DNA of 64,000 nucleotides from SVEL01 sp017381055 (GTDB taxonomy: Bacteria > Bacillota > Clostridia > Lachnospirales > Lachnospiraceae): NCBI GenBank assembly GCA_036307185.1, contig JAXJYC010000040.1:60198-124197 (forward strand), written 5' to 3'. Of the stretch, positions 7,796-16,800 are shown piece by piece. The notes below the pieces were generated by a model. It was not told the origin of the DNA. It saw nothing but the letters and a program-made list of their open reading frames with translations, and ran no database searches. Position 1 is the first letter of the stretch, and each line of letters starts with the position of its first letter. The position numbers were made by a program, and so were the translations under genes.

Positions 7796-7854
7796 AATCG
7801 ATTCCTTCTTTCTCGCGGATAGCTTACTTCTCTACCACGCTAAATTACTTCACT

Positions 7855-7883
7855 ATTCTATCATATATTTTCCTTCTTGTGAA
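7855..7883 (-). promoter_or_regulatory. argF promoter (TTCACA-17-TGATAGAAT)
   Basis: Minus strand -35 TTCACA (7883-7878), 17-bp spacer, extended -10 TGA-TAGAAT (ending 7855). It lies 60 bp upstream of the argF start. No clear ARG box is visible. Confidence 0.55.
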
Positions 7884-7900
7884 GTCAGGTTTTTGAAGTA

Positions 7901-7984
7901 CAACAAAGCGGACAAGTCCGCATCCTCGCGGAGCGTTTTTTTCGTATAGGATAGTTCTTTTGAGAACTTTCCTATACGAAAAAA
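7901..7984. repeat. Intergenic palindromic repeat, copy A
   Basis: Contains CAACAAAGCGGA, a small GCGGAC/GTCCGC hairpin, GCGGAGCGTTTTTT, then a long hairpin from 7941 to 7980 (TTCGTATAGGA ... TCCTATACGAA with inner AGTTCT/AGAACT) followed by AAAA. A second copy with the same layout lies at 12491-12554. This suggests a repeat family that may act as a bidirectional terminator or be a small mobile element. Confidence 0.55.
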
Positions 7985-8004
7985 CCCGAGCTTAAAAGCT
8001 CGGG
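7979..8004 (-). terminator. Strong terminator after the SleB-like gene
   Basis: Minus strand CCCGAGC-TTTTAA-GCTCGGG followed by TTTTTT, 26 nt after the stop of the cell wall hydrolase gene. Confidence 0.88.
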
Positions 8005-8029
8005 CTTGATAACTTTACTTCATCTGTAA

Positions 8030-9343
8030 CTATCTACGGTAGAATACTTCTGAACCGAGAATAATGTACTCTGAATACTCTGAAAAATTTGCTGCTGGTA
8101 AGTAATTGAAACTATAAAAACCTACCATATTATTGTTTCCTGCTAACGCGTCCTTAACAGCCTGCACTGAAGTCGACTTAGGACCGTTCTTAATATATCT
8201 GTCCATTGCTCCATTTCGAGCAACTGAGAACTGATTCTTTGCATATATTACGCTTTTTACTGAATTTCCATAGCTTCCGCTTCTTAAACGATTTAAGATA
8301 ACATTCGCTACTGCTAACTGACATTCATAGCTGCTATTTCCAACCTCAGCTGATACACAACATGCCAAAAGATAAGCATCTTCTTCTGAAAGTGAGTAAG
8401 CAGATGTCTGTACTGTCTGAGCAAAGCCACTATTCTTAATAGCATTCTCAAGTGCTTCCTCTTCTTCTCTTCTCTTTCTTTCTTCCTCAGCCTTAATAGC
8501 TGCCTGACGCTCTTCTTCTGCTCTGATTGCTTCCTGTTCTTCAAAAAGTGTCATACCAGTTCCAATTATATGTGTTGTCTTTATATAATCAGATGAGACA
8601 TATGCTGTCGCCTGCTCAAAAATAACCTTTGTCCACTCTTCTCCAACTTCAACAACCTCAAGCTTATCGCCACTTACAACCATACCTAATGTTGCACTAC
8701 TTGTTGCTGGCTTCATTCTTACTCTTAACTTATCTGTGTCAACTACGGCAAATAACTGTGCCACCTCGTCAACGTGAGCCTCTATATCGCTTCCAAACCA
8801 TGCGAATTCATTCATAATGTAACCCTCTACATTACCTGAACGAATAAGTGACCAAGTATCTCCTTGCCAGATCACTTCTCCTCCTTGACCTGCAAAAATC
8901 TTACCAACCACTTCTGACTCTGAATTAGCTTCTGCCCTTACATTAAGATACTCTGAAACATTTACTAAAAACATATCTTCATATACAGACTTGTTAATAA
9001 CTCTTACTGGTACATTAACGAAATCCTCTACGTTACATACGTCCTTATATAACTCTCCTGTCTCAGATACAGTTGCATCCGCATCACTAGCTGTTCCTTC
9101 GCTGTCATTTACTCCAGCTTCTGAATCATCAGACTCTACTGCTACCCCAACAAACAGTTCATCCTTTTCTAATAAAGATACGTTTACTTCTGCTTCTTCT
9201 TCATACGAAATTTGTAACTTGTTCTGTTCCCCTTCGTCTTTTCCTGTCACATCACTGCTCATAGTGCTTGCAACTACGATAATAGCTAAGCTCAAAACCA
9301 TGTTTGTTATAATAGCAATTATCTTGTCTTGCATTGCTTTCAT
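8030..9343 (-). CDS. Membrane-anchored SleB-type cell wall hydrolase with SH3 domains
   Basis: Peptidoglycan hydrolase acting outside the membrane. Single N-terminal membrane anchor (about 8-28; IIAIITNMVLSLAIIVVAST), an acidic Ser/Glu-rich linker and two bacterial SH3 repeats (about 125-185 and 195-260; YLNVRAEANSESEVVGKIF and KLRVRMKPATSSATLGMVV). A charged coiled-coil EEQEAIRAEEERQAAIKAEE follows. The C-terminus (about 315-435) has the SleB/CwlJ-type Hydrolase_2 fold with LLACCVSAEVGNSSYECQLA and VANVILNRLRSG. The catalytic Glu is in SAEVG. 437 residues from ATG 9343, which has AGGAGG upstream. Monocistronic: a consensus promoter before it and a strong terminator after it. Likely a spore-cortex or vegetative wall lytic transglycosylase; which one cannot be told. 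Confidence 0.85.
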   Translation of the reverse strand: MKAMQDKIIAIITNMVLSLAIIVVASTMSSDVTGKDEGEQNKLQISYEEEAEVNVSLLEKDELFVGVAVESDDSEAGVNDSEGTASDADATVSETGELYKDVCNVEDFVNVPVRVINKSVYEDMFLVNVSEYLNVRAEANSESEVVGKIFAGQGGEVIWQGDTWSLIRSGNVEGYIMNEFAWFGSDIEAHVDEVAQLFAVVDTDKLRVRMKPATSSATLGMVVSGDKLEVVEVGEEWTKVIFEQATAYVSSDYIKTTHIIGTGMTLFEEQEAIRAEEERQAAIKAEEERKRREEEEALENAIKNSGFAQTVQTSAYSLSEEDAYLLACCVSAEVGNSSYECQLAVANVILNRLRSGSYGNSVKSVIYAKNQFSVARNGAMDRYIKNGPKSTSVQAVKDALAGNNNMVGFYSFNYLPAANFSEYSEYIILGSEVFYRR

Positions 9344-9429
9344 ATTGCCTCCTTCGATGTTTTCAGTTTCCTTCCACACTTATTATGTGTAGTTATTACG
9401 AAATAATTACATTAAAGTTATCAGGTACG

Positions 9430-9458
9430 ACTATAACAGATTATTTGGATTTTGTCAA
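9430..9458 (-). promoter_or_regulatory. Promoter of the SleB-like gene (TTGACA-17-TATAGT)
   Basis: Minus-strand -35 TTGACA (9458-9453), 17-bp spacer, -10 TATAGT (9435-9430), a near-perfect sigma-A promoter. A 16-bp perfect palindrome sits four bases upstream of the -35. Confidence 0.75.
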
Positions 9459-9462
9459 CTTT

Positions 9463-9478
9463 TGGTACTATAGTACCA
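9463..9478. promoter_or_regulatory. 16-bp perfect palindrome next to the hydrolase promoter
   Basis: TGGTACTATAGTACCA is a perfect inverted repeat without loop, placed just upstream of the -35 box and 21 bp after the trmH stop. No-loop symmetry favours a dimeric regulator site over a terminator. The regulator is unknown. Confidence 0.45.
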
Positions 9479-9498
9479 TTTTATCAACACTGATATTA

Positions 9499-10311
9499 TT
9501 AGGCTTTTTGTCGTTTTGCCTCATACATAAGAATCGCTGCAGCCACCGATGCATTCAATGATTCTACCATTCCATCCATAGGAATTTTTACGTATTTATC
9601 CGCCATTTTAGCTATCTCGTCACTTAAACCGTTGCCCTCATTTCCAATTAAAAATGCTACACTACCTTCATACAAATTCTTTGCATAATACTCATCGCCT
9701 TTTAAATGAGCAGCGAAAACAGTTACCTTATTCTTCTTTAACTCTTCAATAGTTTCAGCTAAATTTTCCGTCACCATAAATGGCACTCTATATACAGAAC
9801 CCATTGTAGAACGAATCACCTTAGAATTATATATATCCACTGTTTCTTTATTCATTATAATTCCAGCTACTCCAGCACCCTCAGCAGTTCTAACTATTGT
9901 TCCAAGATTTCCTGGATCCTGTATGCTTTCAAGTACCATAAACACCTTACCCTGGTTAGTCTCATCTTTATCTAACATATCTGATAAAGTGTATTCCTTT
10001 TGCTTAACAATCGCCAAAATACCCTGTGGTGTTACGGTATCCGACATATTTTTGAATACAGAATCTGCTACTATATAATAATCTCTTAGTGATAAGTTTG
10101 CTTTAGCTTCCTTAGATAATTTCCCAGCCTTAATTGTCTCATCATAATACTTTTCTGAAACATATGTAGCCACAAGCTCATTCGCTGGAATCTCCTCATA
10201 CATTCTTATACCTTCTACCACAAACATTTTCTGTTTTCTTCTTGCAGAAGCCTTGCTCTGAAGCTGTGTTACTAGTTTTATTTTCTCATTCGCTGGTGAT
10301 GATATTCTCAT
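9499..10311 (-). CDS. TrmH/SpoU-family RNA 2'-O-methyltransferase
   Basis: AdoMet-dependent ribose methylation of rRNA or tRNA. N-terminal substrate-binding domain (RKQKMFVVEGIRMYEEI, about 26-42) followed by the trefoil-knotted SPOUT domain. Motif 1 is ESIQDPGNLGTIVRTAEG, motif 2 FLIGNEGNGLS (about 220-230) and motif 3 MVESLNASVAAAILMYEA. Length 270, usual for the RlmB/TsnR-like 23S rRNA group; the exact target nucleotide cannot be told. It lies 35 nt after trkA and has no strong terminator of its own apart from the palindrome at 9463-9478. Confidence 0.88.
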   Translation of the reverse strand: MRISSPANEKIKLVTQLQSKASARRKQKMFVVEGIRMYEEIPANELVATYVSEKYYDETIKAGKLSKEAKANLSLRDYYIVADSVFKNMSDTVTPQGILAIVKQKEYTLSDMLDKDETNQGKVFMVLESIQDPGNLGTIVRTAEGAGVAGIIMNKETVDIYNSKVIRSTMGSVYRVPFMVTENLAETIEELKKNKVTVFAAHLKGDEYYAKNLYEGSVAFLIGNEGNGLSDEIAKMADKYVKIPMDGMVESLNASVAAAILMYEAKRQKA

Positions 10312-10346
10312 GATTTCCTCCTAAGTTAAATCGTTTTTCTACTATA

Positions 10347-10997
10347 TTAAAATACTTTATCAAGGGTTTCATTCTTACCTATTATAATGAGGCGCTCACC
10401 CTCCCTAAATAGTTCCTCCGGGTCTATATTTGCATTTATATGTAGCGTCTTATCCTCGTACTTTTTTGCAATCACATTAAAGCCATACTTCTTTCTAGGA
10501 TTCAACTCCATAAGATTCTTTCCAATCCACGTCTTAGGAACCTCTGCTTCTACTATACTATAATCTGCGCCAATTTCAACAATATCTTCCATTGAATTTG
10601 TGGCAAGATTTCTCGCAATCCTTATCCCCATCTCCTTTTCAGGAAATATAATTTTATCTGCACCGATTTTCTCGAGCACCTTTGCGTGTATCTCATTTTT
10701 AGCTTTTACTATAACTAACGGCACCCCTTGCTCCTTTGCTAATATTGTTGCCATAACAGATATCTCCATACTATCCGCAATAGCAATTACCACCGCATCC
10801 ATCTCATCAAGCCCCAGATTCGCCACCACATCAGGATCTGTCATATCTGCCTGCACTGCACTTGTTACAAAATCTGCAATCTCCAAAACCTTTGTGTCAT
10901 CGCAATCAATCGCCAATACATTGCCACCTTTTCTTGCATAATTTAATGCCACACTCACGCCAAATTTACCTAATCCTATTACCGCTATATCCCTCAT
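10347..10997 (-). CDS. trkA: Potassium uptake regulatory subunit TrkA/KtrA
   Basis: Cytosolic RCK-domain gating subunit for the adjacent TrkH/KtrB channel. N-terminal Rossmann NAD(H)/ATP-binding RCK_N (MRDIAVIGLGKFGVSVALNY with GxGxxG at about 8-13, acidic end of beta2 in LAIDCDD). C-terminal TrkA_C domain (about 135-216; YSIVEAEVPKTWIGKNLMEL). Length 216, typical of KtrA. ATG 10997 is preceded by AAGAGGAAAAA; a longer frame starts at 11027 without a site. Pairs with trkH 73 nt upstream. Confidence 0.93.
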   Translation of the reverse strand: MRDIAVIGLGKFGVSVALNYARKGGNVLAIDCDDTKVLEIADFVTSAVQADMTDPDVVANLGLDEMDAVVIAIADSMEISVMATILAKEQGVPLVIVKAKNEIHAKVLEKIGADKIIFPEKEMGIRIARNLATNSMEDIVEIGADYSIVEAEVPKTWIGKNLMELNPRKKYGFNVIAKKYEDKTLHINANIDPEELFREGERLIIIGKNETLDKVF

Positions 10998-11069
10998 TTT
11001 TTCCTCTTTTCTTTTATTTTTCACCACTATATTTTGCCAGCTTTTTTTAACTATTTTTGCTAGTTATTT

Positions 11070-12446
11070 CTAACCAACTATTATTTTCTTTTCCGCCAAT
11101 TTTGTACTATCTAATACCTTATTTTTCTTTGCTCCAAAAGCCATCGCTATTGTAATTGGTCCAATTCTTCCTATATACATAAGACATATCAATATCAACT
11201 TACCCATCACACTAAGATATGGCGTCATACCATACCCCAAGCCTACTGTAGCAATGGCTGATACACCTTCAAAAACTATAGCCCTAATGGAAAATGATTC
11301 AACAATTGTAAGTGCTATAACAGAACCTAATAATATAATACTACTTATGGTTATTACCGCAATTCCAGCTCGTATATTTTCTACAGCCACTCTTCTTTTA
11401 AACATTTCCGTCTCTCTTTTTCCCTTTATCACACTTACAGCACACGCAATTATCATCGCAATTGTTGTAGTCTTAAAACCGCCTGCTGTACCCATAGGCG
11501 AACCGCCTATAAGCATCAATAACACAGTTGTTATGTACGATGTATCTCTCATTCCTTCTTGAGCCATTGTAAAATAGCCTGCTGTTCTTGGTGTTATAGA
11601 TTGAAATATAGACATTAGTATTTTTCCGCCTATACTTTCATTTCCTATTGTGGCAGGATTATGACTTTCTACTATATAAAATGTAACTGCACCTATAATT
11701 ATAAGTGCCAATGTCATAGCTATTGCCACCTTTGAATGAAGTGTAAGTCGACTAAATAACATGTTTTTATATCGTTTTTCTTTTACAGCATTCTTCAAAA
11801 CTCGATGAATATCCCACCACACTATAAAGCCCAAACCGCCCAAAGCAATTAATCCACATATAGTCAAACTCACTAACGGGTCAGCTTTATAATCACTTAA
11901 ACTTTTTTCTCCTATTATATCTAATCCCGCGTTACAAAATGCCGACACGGAATGAAACACAGAATACCACACACCCTTTAGCACTCCATAAACCGGAATA
12001 AATCGAATACTTAACAAAACTGCTCCTATTCCTTCTATAATAAATGTACCTTTAAGAATTCTTCTTATGTCTATATTCTCTGCTAATCCATAGGATTCTT
12101 TTATAAGCATCCTTTCCTTTAATCCCATTCGCCTACCTATTAACAAAAGTATGGCCATTCCACAACATATAACACCTAATCCTCCTAACTGTATAAGTAG
12201 AAGTATTATTATGTGGCCAAACAAACTCCAGTGTGTAGCAGTTGTCACTGTAACCAAACCCGTTACACAAACAGAAGTTGTGGAAGTAAACAGCGCATCT
12301 ATAAAATTAGTCCATTGCCCTGTCGCCGAGGAAATAGGTAATGTCAAAAGAAATGCTCCTGTTAAAATAACTAAGAAAAACCCAATAGCTACAAGCCTTG
12401 TCGTTCCAAAAGCTCTTTGTTTTCTGGGATTTGATTCCTGATTCAT
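11070..12446 (-). CDS. trkH: Potassium uptake transporter TrkH/KtrB
   Basis: Membrane K+ channel subunit built of four M1-P-M2 repeats. Hydrophobic throughout. Selectivity-filter-like turns are visible: TTSVCVTGLVT (about 54-64), SAFCNAGLDI (about 168), TPRTAGYFT (about 292) and ATVGLGYGMTP (about 400). GGSPMGTAGGFKTTT follows the third repeat. Length 458, KtrB-size. Ends KLAEKKIIVG in the cytosol, where KtrA/TrkA docks. First gene of the trkH-trkA(-trmH) unit; AGAAAGGAATACATACT precedes ATG 12446. Confidence 0.93.
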   Translation of the reverse strand: MNQESNPRKQRAFGTTRLVAIGFFLVILTGAFLLTLPISSATGQWTNFIDALFTSTTSVCVTGLVTVTTATHWSLFGHIIILLLIQLGGLGVICCGMAILLLIGRRMGLKERMLIKESYGLAENIDIRRILKGTFIIEGIGAVLLSIRFIPVYGVLKGVWYSVFHSVSAFCNAGLDIIGEKSLSDYKADPLVSLTICGLIALGGLGFIVWWDIHRVLKNAVKEKRYKNMLFSRLTLHSKVAIAMTLALIIIGAVTFYIVESHNPATIGNESIGGKILMSIFQSITPRTAGYFTMAQEGMRDTSYITTVLLMLIGGSPMGTAGGFKTTTIAMIIACAVSVIKGKRETEMFKRRVAVENIRAGIAVITISSIILLGSVIALTIVESFSIRAIVFEGVSAIATVGLGYGMTPYLSVMGKLILICLMYIGRIGPITIAMAFGAKKNKVLDSTKLAEKKIIVG

Positions 12447-12490
12447 AGTATGTATTCCTTTCTTCTTATTTTAATAATTAAAGAAATTAA

Positions 12491-12554
12491 AAACAAAGCG
12501 GAGCGTTTTTTATCATATAGAAAAGTTTGAAAAACTTTCCTATATGATAAAAAA
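12491..12554. repeat. Intergenic palindromic repeat, copy B
   Basis: ACAAAGCGGAGCGTTTTTT followed by hairpin 12511-12549 (TATCATATAG ... CTATATGATA, inner AAAGTTT/AAACTTT) and an A-run. Same lead sequence, same hairpin layout and the same AACTTTCCTATA segment as copy A at 7901-7984. It sits between pfkA and trkH, next to the pfkA terminator. Confidence 0.55.
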
Positions 12555-12580
12555 AGAACCCCAATTTTCATTGAGATTCT
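12548..12580 (-). terminator. Terminator of pfkA
   Basis: Minus strand AGAATCTCAAT-GAAA-ATTGGGGTTCT (two G-T/mismatch positions) followed by TTTTTTT, 51 nt after the pfkA stop. Confidence 0.75.
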
Positions 12581-12630
12581 TTTGTATTTTATCTATATTT
12601 TTATCTTGTATAATGTATATCCAGATAGTC

Positions 12631-13605
12631 TTATCTAGCAAGTACCTTGCTGATATTGAACTCGTAATCTGAGATATCCTTGTGCATTGCAAGTGCCTCA
12701 TCGATATCGATGTCGATATACTCGCCGTTCTTGTATGCTACTACTCTACTGCTCTTGCCTTCGCAAAGTGCATCAACTGCGTATGCACCCATGATTGAAG
12801 CATATACTCTATCCTTACATGATGGGCTACCACCACGCTGCATGTGACCAAGAATTGTAGCTCTTGTTTCCATACCTGTTGCAGCTTCGATTCTCTTAGC
12901 CATTGATGCTGAGTGACCGATACCCTCTGCATTGATGATAAGGTGGTGCTTCTTACCAACCTTTCTTGAGTCGATAATATGGTTGATTATCTTCTGCTCA
13001 TCATGATTGTATCTCTCTGGAAGAAGAATATCTTCAGCACCGTTAGCAAGACCACACCAAAGTGCGATATATCCTGCATGACGACCCATAACCTCGATGA
13101 TACTACATCTCTCATGTGATGTTGATGTATCACGAACCTTATCGATAGCTTCCATAGCTGTATTAACTGCTGTATCAAAACCGATTGTATAATCTGTACA
13201 AGCAATATCTAAGTCGATTGTTCCTGGGATACCGATTGTATTAACACCAAGGTGAGCAAGCTTCTGTGCACCCTGGAATGAACCGTCACCACCGATAACT
13301 ACAAGACCGTCGATGCCGTGCTTCTTACAAATCTCAGCACCCTTCTGCTGACCTTCTACTGTTCTAAAATCAGCACATCTTGCTGTACCAAGGATTGTAC
13401 CACCCTTCTGAATAATATCAGACACACTGTGCTTGTCCATATCTATAATTTCTTCATCTAAGAGACCCTGGTATCCTCTCATGATACCTTTAACCTTCTT
13501 ACCCTGAGCAAGTGCTGTTCTAACAACTGCACGAATTGCTGCGTTCATACCTGGTGCATCTCCACCACTTGTTAATACGCCAATTGTGTTGATTTCTTTA
13601 GCCAT
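12631..13605 (-). CDS. pfkA: 6-phosphofructokinase
   Basis: Phosphorylates fructose-6-phosphate to fructose-1,6-bisphosphate, the committed glycolytic step. LTSGGDAPGMNAAIRA (about 10-25) and VVIGGDGSFQGAQ (about 100-112; GGDGS pattern of ATP-dependent enzymes). Catalytic loop IPGTIDLDIACTDYTIGFD: the usual TIDND reads TIDLD here, but the catalytic Asp is kept. VEVMGRHAG-type motif IIEVMGRHAGYIAL and LGHMQRGGSPSC follow. 324 residues from ATG 13605, with AGGAGG upstream. Has its own terminator; separated from dnaE by 285 nt. Confidence 0.95.
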   Translation of the reverse strand: MAKEINTIGVLTSGGDAPGMNAAIRAVVRTALAQGKKVKGIMRGYQGLLDEEIIDMDKHSVSDIIQKGGTILGTARCADFRTVEGQQKGAEICKKHGIDGLVVIGGDGSFQGAQKLAHLGVNTIGIPGTIDLDIACTDYTIGFDTAVNTAMEAIDKVRDTSTSHERCSIIEVMGRHAGYIALWCGLANGAEDILLPERYNHDEQKIINHIIDSRKVGKKHHLIINAEGIGHSASMAKRIEAATGMETRATILGHMQRGGSPSCKDRVYASIMGAYAVDALCEGKSSRVVAYKNGEYIDIDIDEALAMHKDISDYEFNISKVLAR

Positions 13606-13890
13606 TGTTATGCCTCCTGAATTCTTCATTAATAATTTATATTGCAATTCCTTTTATGCTCTAAATCATATTATTCAAGTATTTTAAGGAATCTTTTTAT
13701 TTTGGATATTGTAGTAAAAAACAATTTAGCTTTCTGCTACGATAAAATATCTAATTAATTATAAATGGTTTTTTATAATATTTCAAGGAAATATTATCCT
13801 CTTTTTAATATTTATTCTTATAATTAACAATTCATTTGTGGTACTATTCTATCTTTATAACATTTAATAGGCATTTTCTGACATAAAATG

Positions 13891-16800
13891 TTATACCACT
13901 ACTACATTTTCTTCCCCTGCTAACTCTTTCAAACGTGTCACTAATTCTTCATCAGCTCTTACACTCTTAGAAGCAGGAAGCAATTTCTTTTGCTTTTCCT
14001 TTGTAAGATAAAGTATTACATTATCTTTTCCATCAGACTCTTTAAGTATTCCCTCTATGTCGCCCCATATCTGATTATAGTGCTCCATATCATTAAACCT
14101 TATCCATAAATCAGACGGCATATTATCAAAGCTTGTGATAGATTCGCAGATAAGCTTCGCACCATCGTTGTCTGTAACATTTACACGACCTCTGACAAAT
14201 ACCTTATCATCATCTATAATAGCTGTTCTGTATTTCTCATAATCCTTAGGAAATACGATAACTTCCAAATTACCGTACATATCCTCAAGCTTAAAGAATG
14301 CCATCATCTTATTAGTTTTTGTAGTCTTTATAGAAATAGAATTAATCATACCGCCTACACAGACTCTATCGCCCTCGCTGACCTTTATCTCTCCATCTTC
14401 CTCTTCACTGAAGAAATCGCCTGTATTATTAGTTGTATGTTTCTTCCACTTAGCCATAAATTCCTCTAATGGATGACCACTTACGTAAACTCCGATTACT
14501 TCCTTTTCAAAAGCAAGCATCTCTGACTTCTTATATTCTGACACATTAGGAAGTCTTATTTCAAACTCTTCCTTAGTATCCTCGTCAGCTATATCAAACA
14601 AGCTCATCTGTCCTGCCATAGATTTCTTCTTTTCCTGATTAATGCTATCCACAATTGATGCATATACCATCATAAGCTGTCTACGATTTGCACCAAAGCA
14701 ATCAAAAGCACCAGCTTTAATAAAGTTTTCTATAGCACGTTTATTTACATCAAGCTCATTAGTACGCTCGATAAAATTCTTAATAGTCGTATACTCACCA
14801 CGTAATGTACGCTCTCTAACTATATTTTCAATTACCGTACTACCCACACTCTTAAGAGCATTTAAGGCAAATACTATACTGTCTCCCTTAACTGTAAAGA
14901 AGCTCTCTCCTTGATTAATATCTGGTGGCAACACATCTATGCCCATACTTCTACAAATCATTATATACTCAGCTACTTTTCCTGAGTTATCAATGACAGA
15001 AGTCATAAGCGCTGCCATAAATTCCACTGGATAATAATACTTAAGATATGCTGTCTGATAAGCAACTACTGCATAAGCTGCCGCATGAGATTTATTAAAT
15101 GCATACTTAGCAAATTCTATCATCTCATCATATATTTTATTAGCTACTGCTTCACTTATGCCATTATTTACACAGCCCTTTACATCTATATCAGGATTAC
15201 CGTATACGAAATTCTGGCGCTCCTGCTCCATTACAGAAGTCTTTTTCTTACTCATAGCACGACGAACTAAATCACTTCGTCCAAGAGTATAGCCTGCCAA
15301 GTCTCGTACAATCTGCATAACCTGCTCCTGGTATACGATACAACCGTGAGTATTCTTTAGGATTGGCTCAAGCTGTGGACAATCGTAAGTAACATCCTTT
15401 GGATTGTTCTTGCCGTGAAGATACTTTGGAATAAAGTCCATTGGGCCCGGACGATACAATGCAATACCCGCAATAATATCTTCCAAAGACTCTGGCTTAA
15501 GCTCCTTCATAAAGCTTCTCATTCCCGCGCTTTCTAGCTGGAACACACCCTCAGTTTTACCTGTACCAAGAGAATCTAAAACTCTCTTATCATTATAATC
15601 TATAGTATCTAAATCTATAGCTATACCTCTCTTAGCTCCCTGCGCTGTAACGCTATCCTTATCACCATTTTCAATAAGCTTCAAGGTATCTCTTATAACC
15701 GTAAGTGTTCTAAGTCCAAGAAAATCCATCTTAAGAAGTCCAAGCTCCTCAAGTGTAGTCATAACAAACTGTGTTGTTATAGTTCCATCAGAAGACTTAG
15801 ACAATGGTACAAATTCATCTACAGATTTAGAACTGATAAGTACACCAGCTGCATGCATAGATGTATGACGCTGTAAACCTTCAAGACGCTTAGCCATATC
15901 TATAAGATACTTAATCTGAGGGTCACCATCATAACTTTCCCTTAAAATAGGGTTCATAGTAAGTGCCTTATCTAATGTAATATTCAATTCATTTGGAATC
16001 TGCTTAGCGATTCCATCTATCTGATTGTATGGCATATCAAGAACACGACCAACATCTCTTATAACACCCTTGGCCGCCAAAGTACCAAATGTAACAATCT
16101 GTGCTACTCTATCTTTACCATATTTTTCGACAACATAATCTATAACTTCCTGACGTCTTTCATAACAGAAGTCAACGTCTATATCGGGCATAGACACACG
16201 CTCTGGATTAAGGAAACGCTCAAAAATAAGACTATACTTAATAGGATCAATATCTGTAATCTCCAAAGTATAGGCTACAATACTTCCTGCCGCAGAACCT
16301 CTTCCTGGACCAACCATAATTCCATTTTCCTTAGCATAATGAATAAAATCCCACACTATAAGGAAGTAATCTATAAAGCCCATAGACTTAATTACTCCAA
16401 GCTCATAATCAAGTCTCTCCGTCAATTCATCTGTAATATTTTCATAACGTCTCTTAAGACCTTCTGTACATAAATGATGCAAAAATCTCCAAGAAGCTTC
16501 ACCTTCTGTTGTTTCATTTTCCCAAAATTCCTTTGGAACCTGAAATTTAGGAAGCTTACGCACACCAAACTCTATCTCCACATTACACCTTTGGGCAATC
16601 TTCGCTGTATTTTCAAGAGCCTCCACTGCGTATGGGAATAAAAGGCGCATCTCATCCTCAGACTTAAGATAATATTGTCCGCCCTCATAACGCATTCTAT
16701 TTTCATCACTTACAAGCTTGCCTGTCTGAATACAAAGCAAAATATCATGAGCCTTGGCATCATCTGCATAAGTATAATGAACATCATTGGTAGCAACTAG

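Noticed and set aside
13648..13890. pfkA promoter in the dnaE-pfkA gap
   Set aside because: Only weak -35/-10 combinations (TTGAAT-16-TAAAAG) were found; too poor to annotate. A long-loop AT-only inverted repeat (TATAACATTT/AAATGTTATA) overlaps the dnaE stop but is not a convincing terminator.
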